Below are positions 14,401 through 25,720 of a DNA stretch of 64,000 nt, piece by piece (the first letter of the stretch is position 1; each line of letters opens with the position of its first letter). The position numbers were made by a program, and so were the translations under genes. Location: positions 11,562,326-11,626,325 of the forward strand of contig CM024187.1 in the NCBI GenBank assembly GCA_013433145.1, given 5' to 3'. The notes beneath the pieces were generated by a model, which worked only from the letters and a program-made list of their open reading frames with translations, had not been told where the DNA came from and did no database searches. The stretch is from Ascaris suum. Taxonomy: Eukaryota > Nematoda > Chromadorea > Rhabditida > Ascarididae.

Positions 14401-15009
14401 GACAACAACCAGGTTAATTAGAAATTTATCGTGAAGATGCCGAAAACATCATTTAGATTACTGAGGGAAATGAAAGACCCAAACAATGGCACATAGAAAA
14501 GTGGATGTCCAGGTCAAAGCCATTCACCACCGAGACCGGAACGCATTTAATTCAGACCCGAGAAAAATTCTTTATTTCGAAAAAAAGTCTTATACTTAAA
14601 ATATCCTTAGGGCCTTTAATCAGACAAGCGCTTGGTAAATGGAAAATTACGGAGTCTTCTTCCCATATTCGGCCACCACAACCGTTGATTAGTCAGGCTG
14701 CGACTCCTTGAGGAATGCGAGGAGGGGGTAGGGAGGGCTGTTGAGGACTCGAATTCCTCCTGTCGCTGTCTTGGTCGCAGCCCTGGTTCAAACAATGGGA
14801 AGGCTGCGCACTTTTGCTGACCGTCTCAACAAGAAAGCAAAACTAGCAGAGGTGGAAAGTGAAGAAAAACAGCAAAAAACAACCTGTTCAGCTAGTGGAA
14901 CATGTGTCGCCTCTTCTATAGCAGCCTGCAGCTTATGAACGGTGCCCAAAGCGGCAGTCACTTCCAGGGGTTGCATATACCCCTGGTTCACGTAAAATAC
15001 ATAAAACAT
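1..15009 (-). CDS. epg-7: EPG-7/FIP200 (RB1CC1, Atg11-like) autophagy scaffold, 3'-partial at window edge
   Basis: FIP200-family proteins are large cytoplasmic scaffolds that link the ULK1/UNC-51 kinase complex and cargo receptors during autophagy; worm EPG-7 supports clearance of protein aggregates. I traced 19 minus-strand exons with GT/AG borders: 15009-14884, 13619-13448, 12504-12350, 12007-11849, 11109-10954, 10584-10446, 10084-10011, 9462-9319, 8676-8515, 8323-8099, 7335-7133, 6445-6295, 4596-4525, 4440-4378, 3159-3064, 2451-2245, 1593-1451, 605-509, 51-1. All phases agree, giving 865 codons without a stop. The N-terminus (MFYVFYVNQG) matches the family ubiquitin-like domain and is followed by GAGTDSNPVFLF, very like the human protein. 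Later exons carry the conserved FPGMF and SFDQNLPPVDF segments and then a charged coiled coil. The C-terminal Claw region lies outside the window. Least certain are the 6445 acceptor (6467 is another option) and the 4596 acceptor (4609 is another option). Gene identity is firm; some exon edges are not. Confidence 0.93.
990..1108 (+). other. Exon-like segment on the opposite strand inside an epg-7 intron
   Basis: The segment lies between TTTCAG (ending 989) and GTAAGA (from 1109) on the plus strand. It reads 39 codons without a stop, including EKEQELQASFKDEEEVEPPE and then YKRQRSSSEHRK, a strongly protein-like charged composition. The epg-7 exons on either side (1451-1593 and 509-605) already splice together in phase, so it is not part of that gene. 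No partner exon was identified. It could be a nested gene fragment, a pseudogene exon or chance. Confidence 0.3.
3265..3343. repeat. Inverted repeat in an epg-7 intron
   Basis: Arms 3265-3280 (CTCGCTCTATTTTATT) and 3328-3343 are reverse complements with one mismatch over 16 bp, separated by about 47 bp. This is consistent with a small hairpin or a remnant of a miniature transposable element. No flanking target duplication was established. Confidence 0.6.
5217..5235. repeat. Poly-T run in an epg-7 intron
   Basis: A 19-base T run follows a segment rich in ACACATACATACAGAC. Together they look like the decayed tail of a retroposed or simple repeat. The surrounding intron (4.6-6.3 kb) shows no further exon I can support. 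Confidence 0.55.
8099..8323 (-). CDS. epg-7: epg-7 exon with the most conserved FIP200 segment
   Basis: This is a 225-nt exon of exactly 75 codons. It contains SIREAFNSKLDRHFLKQLFP followed by GMFDQFPDFAPGE and SFDQNLPPVDFAHLRAL. The pattern of basic helix, LFPG, proline-rich loop, FD-LP and F-L-L is the family signature just before the disordered middle region. The acceptor is TTTTTAAG and the donor is GTGAGT. This exon alone is enough to assign the gene. Confidence 0.92.
14884..15009 (-). CDS. epg-7: epg-7 first coding exon: N-terminal half of ubiquitin-like domain
   Basis: The exon encodes 42 residues, starting MFYVFYVNQG and ending HVPLAEQ. The aromatic/beta pattern at the start and the helix LQAAIEEATHV match the start of the FIP200 ubiquitin-like fold. 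The donor is GTTGTT at 14883. Splicing to the acceptor at 13620 gives EQ|VLLVSGGDGL, in phase and collinear with the family. The start codon is chosen because it falls exactly where family members begin, a splice acceptor lies 34 nt upstream, and upstream frames are closed. Confidence 0.9.
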
Positions 15010-15055
15010 TGCCGCTGGTCAGTCATATACAAGAAGCCATCTCCTGCAAACAGCA
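15010..15055 (-). promoter_or_regulatory. Putative epg-7 5' UTR, trans-splice acceptor and short upstream ORF
   Basis: A TGTTTGCAG acceptor ends at 15044, leaving a 34-nt leader before the ATG at 15009. Nematode mRNAs often receive a spliced leader at such a site. The leader holds a 5-codon upstream ORF (ATG at 15040, stop ending at 15023). The acceptor could instead belong to an upstream non-coding exon. Confidence 0.45.
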
Positions 15056-15059
15056 GTGC

Positions 15060-16655
15060 TACTAAAAATAATGCAACAATACCGGGAATAGCAGGGCACT
15101 TTGGAATGATGAAGTGGGCGAAGAGATGAATTTTCGCATTCGTGACACTCCAACGAAAAATTTTCGGAGAGCACTGAACATTCGCGTCAGAGAATCACAA
15201 AACATTACAGCGTAGAGCAAACTCTGCTGTCAATTTTTCTAAAGCATTGCCGCATTGGCGATGACTTGATCTGAAACTTAGTGATGGTCGGGGATGAGAG
15301 GAGGGAGCAACAGGCGAAACTTCTTGATAGGATTATGTTAAACAAGATTTATTCCTGCACATCAAATTTTAACAAGGCATATCAAGAGACAGAAAGCTTC
15401 AACAAGATCGAATGTTACAGCAAAAACACTGACGGGTTCACTGAGGAAGGACAAGAAGAGAACGTCTCTCGAAGACCTAAAATGAAGGCGGCTAACCCGT
15501 TGTAGTTGACTGTTTCCACATCTGCCTTTTACTTTCTACGACACCTGAAGAGTGATCGTTCTTCTAAAATCATCCTCCCCCTACCTCTCATCCTAATAAA
15601 GCGTTCTTCTCGTCCTTTCTTCTATTTGACAAATAAGACGCATCAGATGATTCCACATATGAGCGTTTCACTGCAATCGTTTAAGCAACCTTTGTCCAGT
15701 AACATCGAAGCAAGTTTCGACAGCCCTCCTCCTTCTCCCTCCCCTCCTCCCCCCTCTCCCTCACTGACATGTGAACTGGTTGCTCGCAAAGACACAAGAA
15801 AACGATGAAGGTATGTGTCGCCGAAAAAACGCAGACTGAATATATCCATGCCATAAAGGTAAAAAATAAGAATTTATAAACGCTTCTCACCGTATCTAGT
15901 AGTTGTTGACGTTATACCAACTGGAAAAAAAAAATCAAAGATAAGGTGGGTGAGACGTGAAACTGGCGGGAGTGGGATGACACCAGGGATTTCGTTGCCC
16001 TCTAGCCGCAAGAATGGAGGAATCCACGACCGCACCGTGACGGTCTCGGGTTCCTCCTCACCCAGTAAAAACCTCAACAGACATATGAAAGCGTGTAATA
16101 CATTTCCAAATACGAAAACGAAGGCAACACTATTAGTCAACACCACCATATCTATGATCAAAGACCAATCTACAACTATATGGAAAAACGATCCACTCCT
16201 CACTTGTGCGAATTCCGTACATACACAATGACAGCCCTTTTTGACGTGTTGAACAGCGCTGAGAGGGTATTTAAATCACATCACGCACTGTTGTTTCGCA
16301 GTTTGTTGTGACCTGCATGGGACAGGATGCATATCTTTCTCCCTCATATCTGCGACTTATTCAACTGAACTCAACAAGCTTTAAGGCGAACTGTTGATTG
16401 CGCATTCCCTTCCCATTCTCTCTTCACTTACGAGCTTTATTGCGCTTAGTGATTTCAAGTCTCTATCGCAGCAGCGAGCAACCTTTTCTAATGAATGAAA
16501 AAATTATCGCTTTACGAACACTCCGCTCAGAACCCATTAGAAACGTCTGCATCAAACAGACCCCCTCCCCCCCCCCCCCTTCTCTCGCAGTATGTGTCTT
16601 ACTGCTGACACCTTTTTGTTGCATAATACTGCTCAAAAATCATCTTCATAACAAG
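15060..16655. other. No supported gene; upstream flank of epg-7
   Basis: The stretch contains only short, overlapping, low-complexity frames, such as a CT-rich block at 15,720-15,765 whose opposite strands both read open. It should include the epg-7 promoter, but I cannot point to a core element. Confidence 0.5.
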
Positions 16656-16659
16656 GTAC

Positions 16660-16803
16660 AGTAGTGTCCCAATTAACGCCTCCCTTCTATTTAATGGAAG
16701 CATTTCTTTCTGGCATTTCCGATCCCAATCCTTTAGATCTTCATTAGCCGTTTGCATTGAATGGCATAAACGAGACCGGAGCATAGCAAGCACATCGTGA
16801 TAA
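16660..16803 (-). CDS. Isolated exon-like segment, unknown product
   Basis: A 144-nt minus-strand stretch lies between TTGCTTCAG (ending 16804) and GTACCT (from 16659). It reads open as YHDVLAMLRSRLCHSM and then QTANEDLKDWDRKCQKEM, an amphipathic helix-like sequence. I recognise no family and found no matching neighbour exon. It lies 1.6 kb upstream of epg-7 on the same strand but cannot belong to it, because the epg-7 N-terminus is already present downstream. It may be an exon of a separate or dead gene. Confidence 0.25.
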
Positions 16804-16959
16804 CTGAAGCAAACGACGCCAGTCCATTTACTTTCGACATCATAGCACTGCGAAACGCTACATTCGTTGCGATAAGCATGTGAAACTCAGAAAGGGGTAA
16901 AAAGATTTGTCGCAGACAGCTGATCAAATATTTACGAAATACCATTGCTTCGCCGTGAG

Positions 16960-18850
16960 GTCACGCTCTGGGGCCTTCCAACCTCTCGTTTGAGCTGACA
17001 GTCCCACCAGTGGGCATCAGGTTTATGACAGCTCAAAAGTCACCAAGCCCCGCTGCCTTCAGTCGACGTGAAGCCGTAAGGGCTCCAGGTTCCAAGTAGA
17101 TGCGCAGCTCATTCAAACTGGAGGCTTTTGAAGCAATAGCACTGTTCATCGTCTTTCATGACAAGATTTTCGACCTTGGGAGTTGAGAATACAGAAGAGT
17201 CATGCTTGATTTGGCATTACGCTATGAAATTATCCACGGATTTTCTTCCACTTTCTTTGCTTTTGCTCCCCATCGCAGTAGCCGTGGCCATCGTCTTCAG
17301 TTGGCACACAAGACAAGCCCATTGAGCAACGTTCTATACGACTTCCGGCAACTACACTGATCAGCTTGAAATTTCGTTCCGGAAAATGTCGTAGGGGTTG
17401 AATATATTTATGTACCGTCTAAAACATTTCAGTTTGCGCTCCATTGTAAGAATGGTTTACTGAAAAACCATCAAGGAAATGCCGAATTTTAGAATATTGA
17501 CATTGAAAAACGTTTGGATGTGTTTCGAAGTGCTGTTTTTGATGGACTCTCAGTTTATATTTCATCATATACCTATGATACATGCGCATTTATGTTATTC
17601 TTATAATCCACTGCTTCAGTGCAGTCTTCTTTGTTCTTCTATGAATGAAGATTATTCTCTTTCAAAAGAACCTCTTTCTCCCTCTCTAACTCAAAAATAT
17701 CGTGCTGCAATGGAACTGAACGATTACCAACAACCTATACAAATTGTGCCTTGCAATATTGTTTCAAATAAGTCTCCGGCCGAAGTGTCTACACACGATA
17801 GAGTGTTGTATAAAACGCATATTGTAGATTTTATTGCAGTATTGCTGATACTATATTACGATAATAAATGATGAAAATGCAGCAGTGGCCTCTTATGAAG
17901 TTCAATGAATGGCTACCATAAATGAAAAGCATAGAAACAGTGATAAATTAATAATGAAGAAATGAGGCATATGAGATGTCACAAAACCACAAAAAGACGA
18001 TGAAAAAAACGACTCATATTTTGCCCTGATAGTTGGGAGCTATCTTTGTCAATATTATGTTATGGGCATGAGAAATATAAGTATATGATAATCGCACATC
18101 AAAAAGCTTGAAACGAGAATTGAAAAGAAAGAACACGTGAAACGCAGCAATAAAGTAATCAAATGACATATTGGGAAACTAGGACATGCGATACGCATCA
18201 TGCGACACTAAAATGATATAAAACTTTCCTGACCCCAAATTTCTAACACCCCCCTCCTATTGTGCTAAAAAAATGAGATATCGGAAATCACTCAGTTCAA
18301 CGTGACACAGACCTTATTCCACTAATACTTCCCCTTCTCCTCCTCTCCTGCTCGAATATAGAAAACCACAAAAACAATTATTCCGGTCTAGAAAAATTTA
18401 ACTGGTCAACAGGTATAAGATCAGTCAGTCTAAACGTTAACCATTCTTCAATTGCAGCAGTAATAATGCTTAAGAAATAGAAAACAGACGGAGTAAGACG
18501 ACAAAGCATGATTGCAACTTTCGCTCAATATTAGTGATCTTAACTGCGCGCAGAACAAACTGAGATGAATAACATCAGACAAGAGTGAAAGAGACACCTT
18601 GGAAATGGGACCAAATGCTTAGCAAATGCAAAATAAAGACGGATGTAGTATAAAGGAGTGCGCAAAGGAATCGACCTACCAAAAGATGAACCGAGAAAAA
18701 TACCCACAACAGTATGGAAGTGAAGAAATAATCCTCTACAGGTAGTAAAGACGATCCTGAAGAACACCGACTGCCGGAGATTCAAGCCGCTCTGCGAAGA
18801 AAGAAGGCAGCCTTATAGCGTACTGAATGGCGCCGGAAAACGACTTGTGC
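16960..18850. other. No supported gene
   Basis: The longest open frame (17479-17871, plus, 130 codons) is rich in Leu, Ile and Tyr, has no recognisable motif and no splice-site support, and I do not treat it as a gene. The part at 16,960-17,120 is GC-richer than its surroundings and may be a decayed repeat. Confidence 0.4.
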
Positions 18851-18852
18851 GT

Positions 18853-19020
<168 letters not shown>

Positions 19021-19251
19021 TAGAGCCCGTGACTATGGAAAAGAGAACAAACTGCTCAGCCCTTCACATGGCGATTATTGGTGAGCTGTAATGGAAATGA
19101 GAAAAGTTTTCTGCGCGCCCTGTTCTATATGTAGAAACTAACTCTCTATCTGACCTGGAGTCAGTTCCAATTCATCCCATACAACGTTGTAGTATACTGC
19201 CCTTCCGCTCTTTGTTAGCAACTACAAATCAAACCTGGAACAATACTTACT

Positions 19252-19545
19252 TATTTGTTTATTTCAATCAACAGAGCATTCATTACGAATAAATCTCTTC
19301 ATATCGCTTCCGCCTGCCCTGTTCCAATGCCTGTTTGATCCAGCTGGCTCCTGTGGTCTTCAGGTTGACCTGTACTTCTTGCAGGTCGGTCGCGTGAAGG
19401 TTAGGGCTTGGGCTCATCTCCTGTGCTTCGGACGCTGACGAGCCGATCCACCATTGTTCCTCTTATGAGTGTCGGGACTTATTCCGCCTTCCTCGTCCCG
19501 GTGAGAGTGCAGCGTGGAGTGGCTTGGTGGGGCCGAGCTTACTTA
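19252..19545 (-). mobile_element. 5'-truncated RTE-type LINE tail, antisense
   Basis: Read on the plus strand, this begins with TTATTTGTTTATTTCAATC and continues CAACAGAGCATTCATTACGA. It is the reverse complement of the last bases of the RTE element at 36.0-38.8 kb (stop codon region and AAAT tail). Similarity continues into the C-terminal coding part (GATCCAGCTGG, GCAGGTCGG) and fades near 19.55 kb. It is therefore a dead, 5'-truncated copy of a related subfamily inserted in the opposite direction, diverged enough to have lost its frame. Confidence 0.8.
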
Positions 19546-19559
19546 CAACCGACCGCGCG

Positions 19560-22500
19560 GTAGGCAATGGAAAACAATGAGTGCTACAAGAATATACAAA
19601 CTCAAAACAGTATGATGTGGCTCCGACGCGTAGATACACTACATGTCGCCTACTCTGCCCGTTATGTCACACGCTCGTTACGATAATGCAAGAATACCTC
19701 TATGTTCTTGCAATTTCAAGGAAGTTTATAACTTCTATGGAAATGCATATCTCTCATGGACTGAAACAAAAGCCATCCATCAAAATCATGGAAAGAAATT
19801 GCAATATTTTATTTGAAGCATCATTTGCGGAAATTTGAGGAGTTCTGAGGAGGTAAATATATGATCCCATGAAGAGGACCAAAAAATCGTGAAATCGCTC
19901 GATAATTTTCCCTTCGCCAAAAGTGCTACGAAATTTATGACTCTCGGAGGATTTATTTAAGGAATTAAATGGCAAGATGAAGCGATAGCATACTGTACCG
20001 CGAACAACTAGGATGGATTATCAAAAAAGTTTGGCTGGGAAAATTTCCTTTAAAAACATTGCTTCCGACCAAGGATACAGCCTTGCAATTGCATGCGATT
20101 CATGGCATCCTATTCATCTTGGTCTTCACGATCAGAGGCGCGTCTCTAAAAAACGATTCATGGACCAAGCCCTACGCCGCAAAAAGCGAACCGGCGACAC
20201 ATTCCGGATATGGTCACTGAGACTACCGGACAGCAGGAAGACTCTTTATGGCTGTAACATTACTCCAGAGCATTGAAAAGCAGCCCACATCCTGAATTCT
20301 ATTCCCCAACTTGTGCTTGACATTTTTTAATATGGAAACAATCCTGTTCGTTTCTTTATCTCACTCCAAACGACGTCCTGATGAAGATTTACTGATTCAT
20401 ATCCATAGAGAAGCAAATATTGGGAGGAAATTACACCAATAACAAGCGTACAATCAGCAACTAAAACCGACTGCTTCATGGAAGGAAGACAGCTGAAAGA
20501 CTACTTCACGTCGTACAGGGTAGTGGATGACATCAAATAAAACATCAACGATGACCTAACCTCTTTTGTCGTCAGATCAGGTGATCCTGCATATCCCGCC
20601 TTCGGCAAAATGTTTCATCGTCACATAACTCCAGCATCACCTGTTGACTCCATTCCAGGAAGTTACTGCACACATAAACGAACTCGAGAAAAGTTATTCC
20701 TCTCAATAATGCTAAATGAATTCTCCAATTACCACATGTGGCTTAAAGTCGCTCCCAGATACGACCGATCAAATTTAACCAATCTGAATACAAAGGCGGG
20801 TTAACAACTGTTCACGGTTAGGTTACCCGCTTCAGCCCAATCGAGACTAGGACCGGATCTATTCCATACACAACTGTGGGCAGACATACGCATCACTCTT
20901 GTATTGCACTAAATCATGCATTGCATAATATATGCGGGGTCAATGGTTCGACTGTGAAATTTAGCAGGAGCCGTGAACGGGTTTTTCAGAGAATAAAAAA
21001 ACCATTCACAATAATCGCAGTACCGAAAAAACCAATTGATTAATCCACTCGGGCATGGCAGCAGACCCGTACGCTTCCGTAGATGGAATAAGGCTGCTCG
21101 TTCTTGCCGCCGTGCTATCCTACATCTGAGAGAACACACTTCTCGTCAAGTAAGTCACCTCTGTCAAAAAATGATTTCGCCGCCTACTGCTTCGTATGCA
21201 TTTAGACGTAGAAGGCGAAAGGCAGTGTCAATTTCTCCATTTTGAAACGCGACAGTGAGTTTTTTCGACAATCAGAGGTGTAGACAAAAGCTTTCCTGTG
21301 TGAGGGAAATCCGTCCACTTAAAGAACACAAGGTAAAACAGGGCAGATTTTCTTAACTTCAATGAACCAATGATAAGGAAAAAAATGTTTTTAGTATGCT
21401 TAACAAATTTATGAACAACCGTTCCAATTACTCCGTCCTTTGAGGATGCCACATATAAATGTGTGATACAACTGTGTCGCATGATGCCAAAACACAAGAT
21501 AACAAAGAAAAAATAACGGAACAAAGGGTAGCAAAGCAAATAACGGGCCACTCCCATAGAACGGGGCATTTCGCCTGCTGTTTTCATTCTACAGTTCTCC
21601 ATGTAGGCCACCAATAACCACTTCCCAGTCCACTTCGGAGGCCATTGCAGACTACCTCATGTCCAAGGTAACTCATTGTTTACCAACCCACGCCTAAGCC
21701 CCTCTCCCCCTCCTCCCTCTTTTCTCAGGTGGTCACCGGCATGTACCTTCTCCACAGCTTACTGTTCACCACGTAACACTTAATCCCATGATTCACTCAT
21801 CATTTCACTTTCCTCCTCACAACACAGTGCACTGTCCTCTCAAACTTAGTTCCTCACCTCGTTAACAATCTTCTTTTCACGCCTCAGTCCACCAAGTCTT
21901 AGGTCACACAACCCCACTATACACCATCTTCACCAATGAGTACAAGACTTTAGCAAGCAGGAAAAACAACACCATCAAACGCATCCATTCGAACCGTCAA
22001 AACTACTTTTTTTACGACTCAAGAAGAAACAATCCTTCTCAACTAAAGATCTAATTCACAGATTTTTTATAATTCAGCAGACTAAAAATTTCGATTGCAC
22101 TCTAGGCTGGAAAAAAGAGGGTTTGAAAGTTTTATAATTTGAAATGCTCATAGCAGTAAGCACAAAGTGTAACGAGCTCTGTATATGAACCAAGCAACCA
22201 AAGACATGAAAAACCATCTCCCTCACTCAAACAAAGATACAAGATGTCCAACCTTTCTACCCAACCTGCCCAAACCATCCTCACCCGACAGCGTCGCAGG
22301 ATGACCGCCAAAACCTCGCCACAGTGTGAAATCCAAATATTAAAATCCATCTGGGCGTACTCTTGTAGCAGAAAAGTAGAAGTTGAACGAAATGAACGGT
22401 CCTCGGTATAAAAAGGGAGCGATTTGGTCGGCGCCAGCACCGCGACAAAAAGGTAGCAAATTCGGGGAGGGCTCCCCATCGAGAAATATAGACACCGTAC

Positions 22501-23380
22501 CGCATTAATCGCTGACGCATATCAGTAATGGGAAAATATGATCGTGGAAGGCGCTGGCATGGAACTTGATAGCTGATGCTCTTTTCAGCTTCCCTTTTAA
22601 TATTGCCATACTATTTACTCAAATCGCTTCGATAGTTCCATCGACTAACAACTGTTTTTGCGAAGCAGTTCTGCGAAACATTTCCCAACGTTAAGAGGTG
22701 AGCGCGCTTAGGTTACTGGAAGTAGAGTACTTAGTACACGATTTCTTGGCGTGCATTTCTCGCAAGAGGTTTTCTTCATCAACTTTTCAAGACTGAGCGA
22801 AGAGTCAAAGCACAAAAATTTCATCACAAGTATGCCATCATTGATCGAATAAGAACGTGGGTGGTCTGCGGACCCTTTGTGACTAAACAGACGTGCACGT
22901 TATTCATGGCCGTTCAGGTGCGAAATTCTCCGTGAACAATAAATGGTATTTAAGGAATCAGCATTGTGGGTAGCGAGCATAGAGATAGGGGTGACATTAT
23001 GTGAGCATAAATGTCGTAACAACATAACCAGACCCGTAAAACCGCGCTTTCCCATGAAGTGTTAATAGCCAGCTCATCCTATACGAGCACAACAATCGAA
23101 CGCGTTGACCCGTCAATTTCGAAGGGAGTTGTAAACGTTTGAAAGTGTAAAAAAAGTAATACATTTTACACCTATCGAATTTTTATTTCGGCAGAAGATT
23201 TCAGTGGCGGTCGCATCCAACCTAATATTATTACACAATTTATCATTTGTTGGTAATCTGTGAAAGCCTGGTCAGATGAGTGGAATGCAAAGGCGCATAT
23301 CCTGCTAGCTGCTTACATATTGCTTTCAAATATATATGAACAATGAAAAAAAAAAGATAGTACCATGAGTAGAAAATATC
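19560..23380. other. No supported gene; anonymous intergenic DNA
   Basis: Several frames of 70-130 codons occur (for example 20013-20276 plus, 21228-21614 minus, 22132-22479 minus), but none has a recognisable motif, consistent splice sites or a family resemblance. I leave them as chance frames. Confidence 0.45.
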
Positions 23381-23384
23381 AAAA

Positions 23385-23516
<132 letters not shown>

Positions 23517-25531
23517 AAAGCAGTTGCTGTTTATATTTCATGCCTCAGACTTTGGGAGCTTTCGATCAATTCTCAGGAGCCTCAAGTTAGAAAGTATGCG
23601 TGGAACCTCCAAGCACTGATCAGTATTGTTTGCATTACTTCCGATATGTCAGTAATGCTTGGCTTTAGCACTTCGCATTTTCAGAGCATCGAAAAGCTGA
23701 CCCATTGCTTTATATTCGAATAGACCACTCCACGCTCTTGACCACCATCAAAAATAAAATCCAAGCCATCTCTTTCACGAAATAATGGTAGATAAGTAAT
23801 CTATGTCTGTCAATGCTTATGGCAATGCATTTGTCGCATCAGCATTGATCGAATTATACTGGCAGCGGAATGGGCAGCCTATGGCCAAATTAGAATGACT
23901 CATAAGCGCCTAATCGTCGCTCACAAAACTATTTCTGACTATTTGGCTCAAGTTTCAACCTCAATGCATCGCCTCAATACCTCAGCCCATTTCGATGGAT
24001 CTTGAAGTCTCACAGTATTTTACGTTGGCGGATCACTGAGTGTCGCATCCAAATTCGGAAGGTTCCTCCTGTTTGTTCTGCAATAATCGTTGATATTAAA
24101 CGGTCGTCGCACCATCTTTGCTGGCATTTCTTCACGTTCCTGTTGCAAACTTTAATTACTGAAAGACTTTCCTAAAACAGGCAATCCGTCCTCAGATGTT
24201 ATATATTGGTGTTTTCTTTCAAAAAGTGGTTATATGGCCGGGTCAGGGATGAGTATAATAGCTGAAACTTATCGAAGTTATCGAAGGCCATCGAGTTCGA
24301 AAATATTTCGTAGATGGTTACATCGGTAGGTTCCTCTTGTTCAGATAATGCACCCCTTCCATCCTTCATTAGTGGCTTCTTTCGTAGTTTTTTAAATAGA
24401 CATCTACTGAAACACTTCTAGGTTTTTTCGTGTAAAATATTTGCACGAGTCGCAATTCGATTTTTGCACAAACAGAGATTCTGAAGGCTTCGAGCATATT
24501 CACTTCGTCTTTAGCAGTCAAAGCGATTCCTTTAAATGCCCTTTTTTCAAACAAAGCCTTCGTTAATGATACGTGGACATCCCTCTCATCTTTATGCTTT
24601 AGTTCCAGGCTTAAAACGAAGAACTTTCAGCTGAGCTAGCAGATTTCCTTCCCCTCCTGGTTAGGAGAGCACTTGTCCATGTAAGTGAATGAGTATCAAA
24701 AAGATGGTTTAAGCATGTAGCTTCAAGGATATGCTCGCATGTGTTCGTGGTCTGGTTCGCCAACAGTTCGGAGTTTTTGTATTGTTTTCTCTGTGTTGCG
24801 CTTCAAATAGCGAGTACTGTTCTACATGACTTTATGATGCAATCTAGGCACTGTTATCAATTTGAGTCAGCAGCCTTAATTCGCGAAAGCAGCTTATCAT
24901 GTTTTGTTTCCTCCTCGATCTGCTAATTTGACTTTGACTATGTATATCAGCCACCATTCGCTTAGCATTCAGCCGAACGGCAATGACTTTTATTGAAAAT
25001 GTGCGCAGATTGTAGTATAAGCGATTGCGGAGAAACATGGAACATTACGCGGTTTGGTGGTGTGTAAAGTTGTTGCAATATGATTGTGCGAAGAAAATTG
25101 CCCAATCGGATATTACGAGAAGGTTTCAGTGATCGACACCGCCGCTCAAAGTAGTTATAATTAACGGCGTTATTTTAACAGTCAACCACTTGAGATTGAG
25201 GACATCTTGCTTCCACCTCTGGGTTATTTTGAGCTCTATGTCTCGAGTCGTTTATTTATTTTTTCATTATGCGACTGTTTTGCGTCTAGTCGTAAAAATA
25301 AGTGCGTTCCTCACTCATAATTGTGGCTGTCAGTTGTCCTGTCCTTGCTTTTCTTTATCGCCGTCTTTTCTCTTTACAATTTTAAACCTTCAGGTGATTA
25401 CGGTTACCTTCCATTACAATATAAAACGCTTTATTCAGAGTATGACGTGAAATTAAAACATGAAAAGGCAAGTACGTGAACATTAAATATATAATATATA
25501 TTCAGTTAATGCGATAAAAGAAGAATGCAGA

Positions 25532-25720
25532 ATGAGTAAAACACAAACAAGTGCAGTAGACGTGGCAGTGAGACTCGATTGCGCACTAGAATCGAAAATT
25601 CGTGATCGATTTGTGACGAAGACAGAGTTTCTTGGCGGAAACGTCGATAGATGGCAGAACATCCTGAATGCGTGCAACACAATGGGCAAGGCTATGATAC
25701 AGTCCTCGAGAATACAATGA
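25532..25720 (+). other. Protein-like 62-codon frame, unknown
   Basis: Starts MSKTQTSAVDVAVRLDCALE and continues with a helix-like VDRWQNILNACNTMGKAMIQ before a stop at 25,720. Composition is more protein-like than the neighbouring frames, and further open stretches follow in shifted frames (25,740-26,300). It could be the decayed head of a retrocopied gene or the first exon of an unrecognised gene. I cannot name a family. Around it, 23.6-27.9 kb holds nothing else I can support. Confidence 0.2.
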
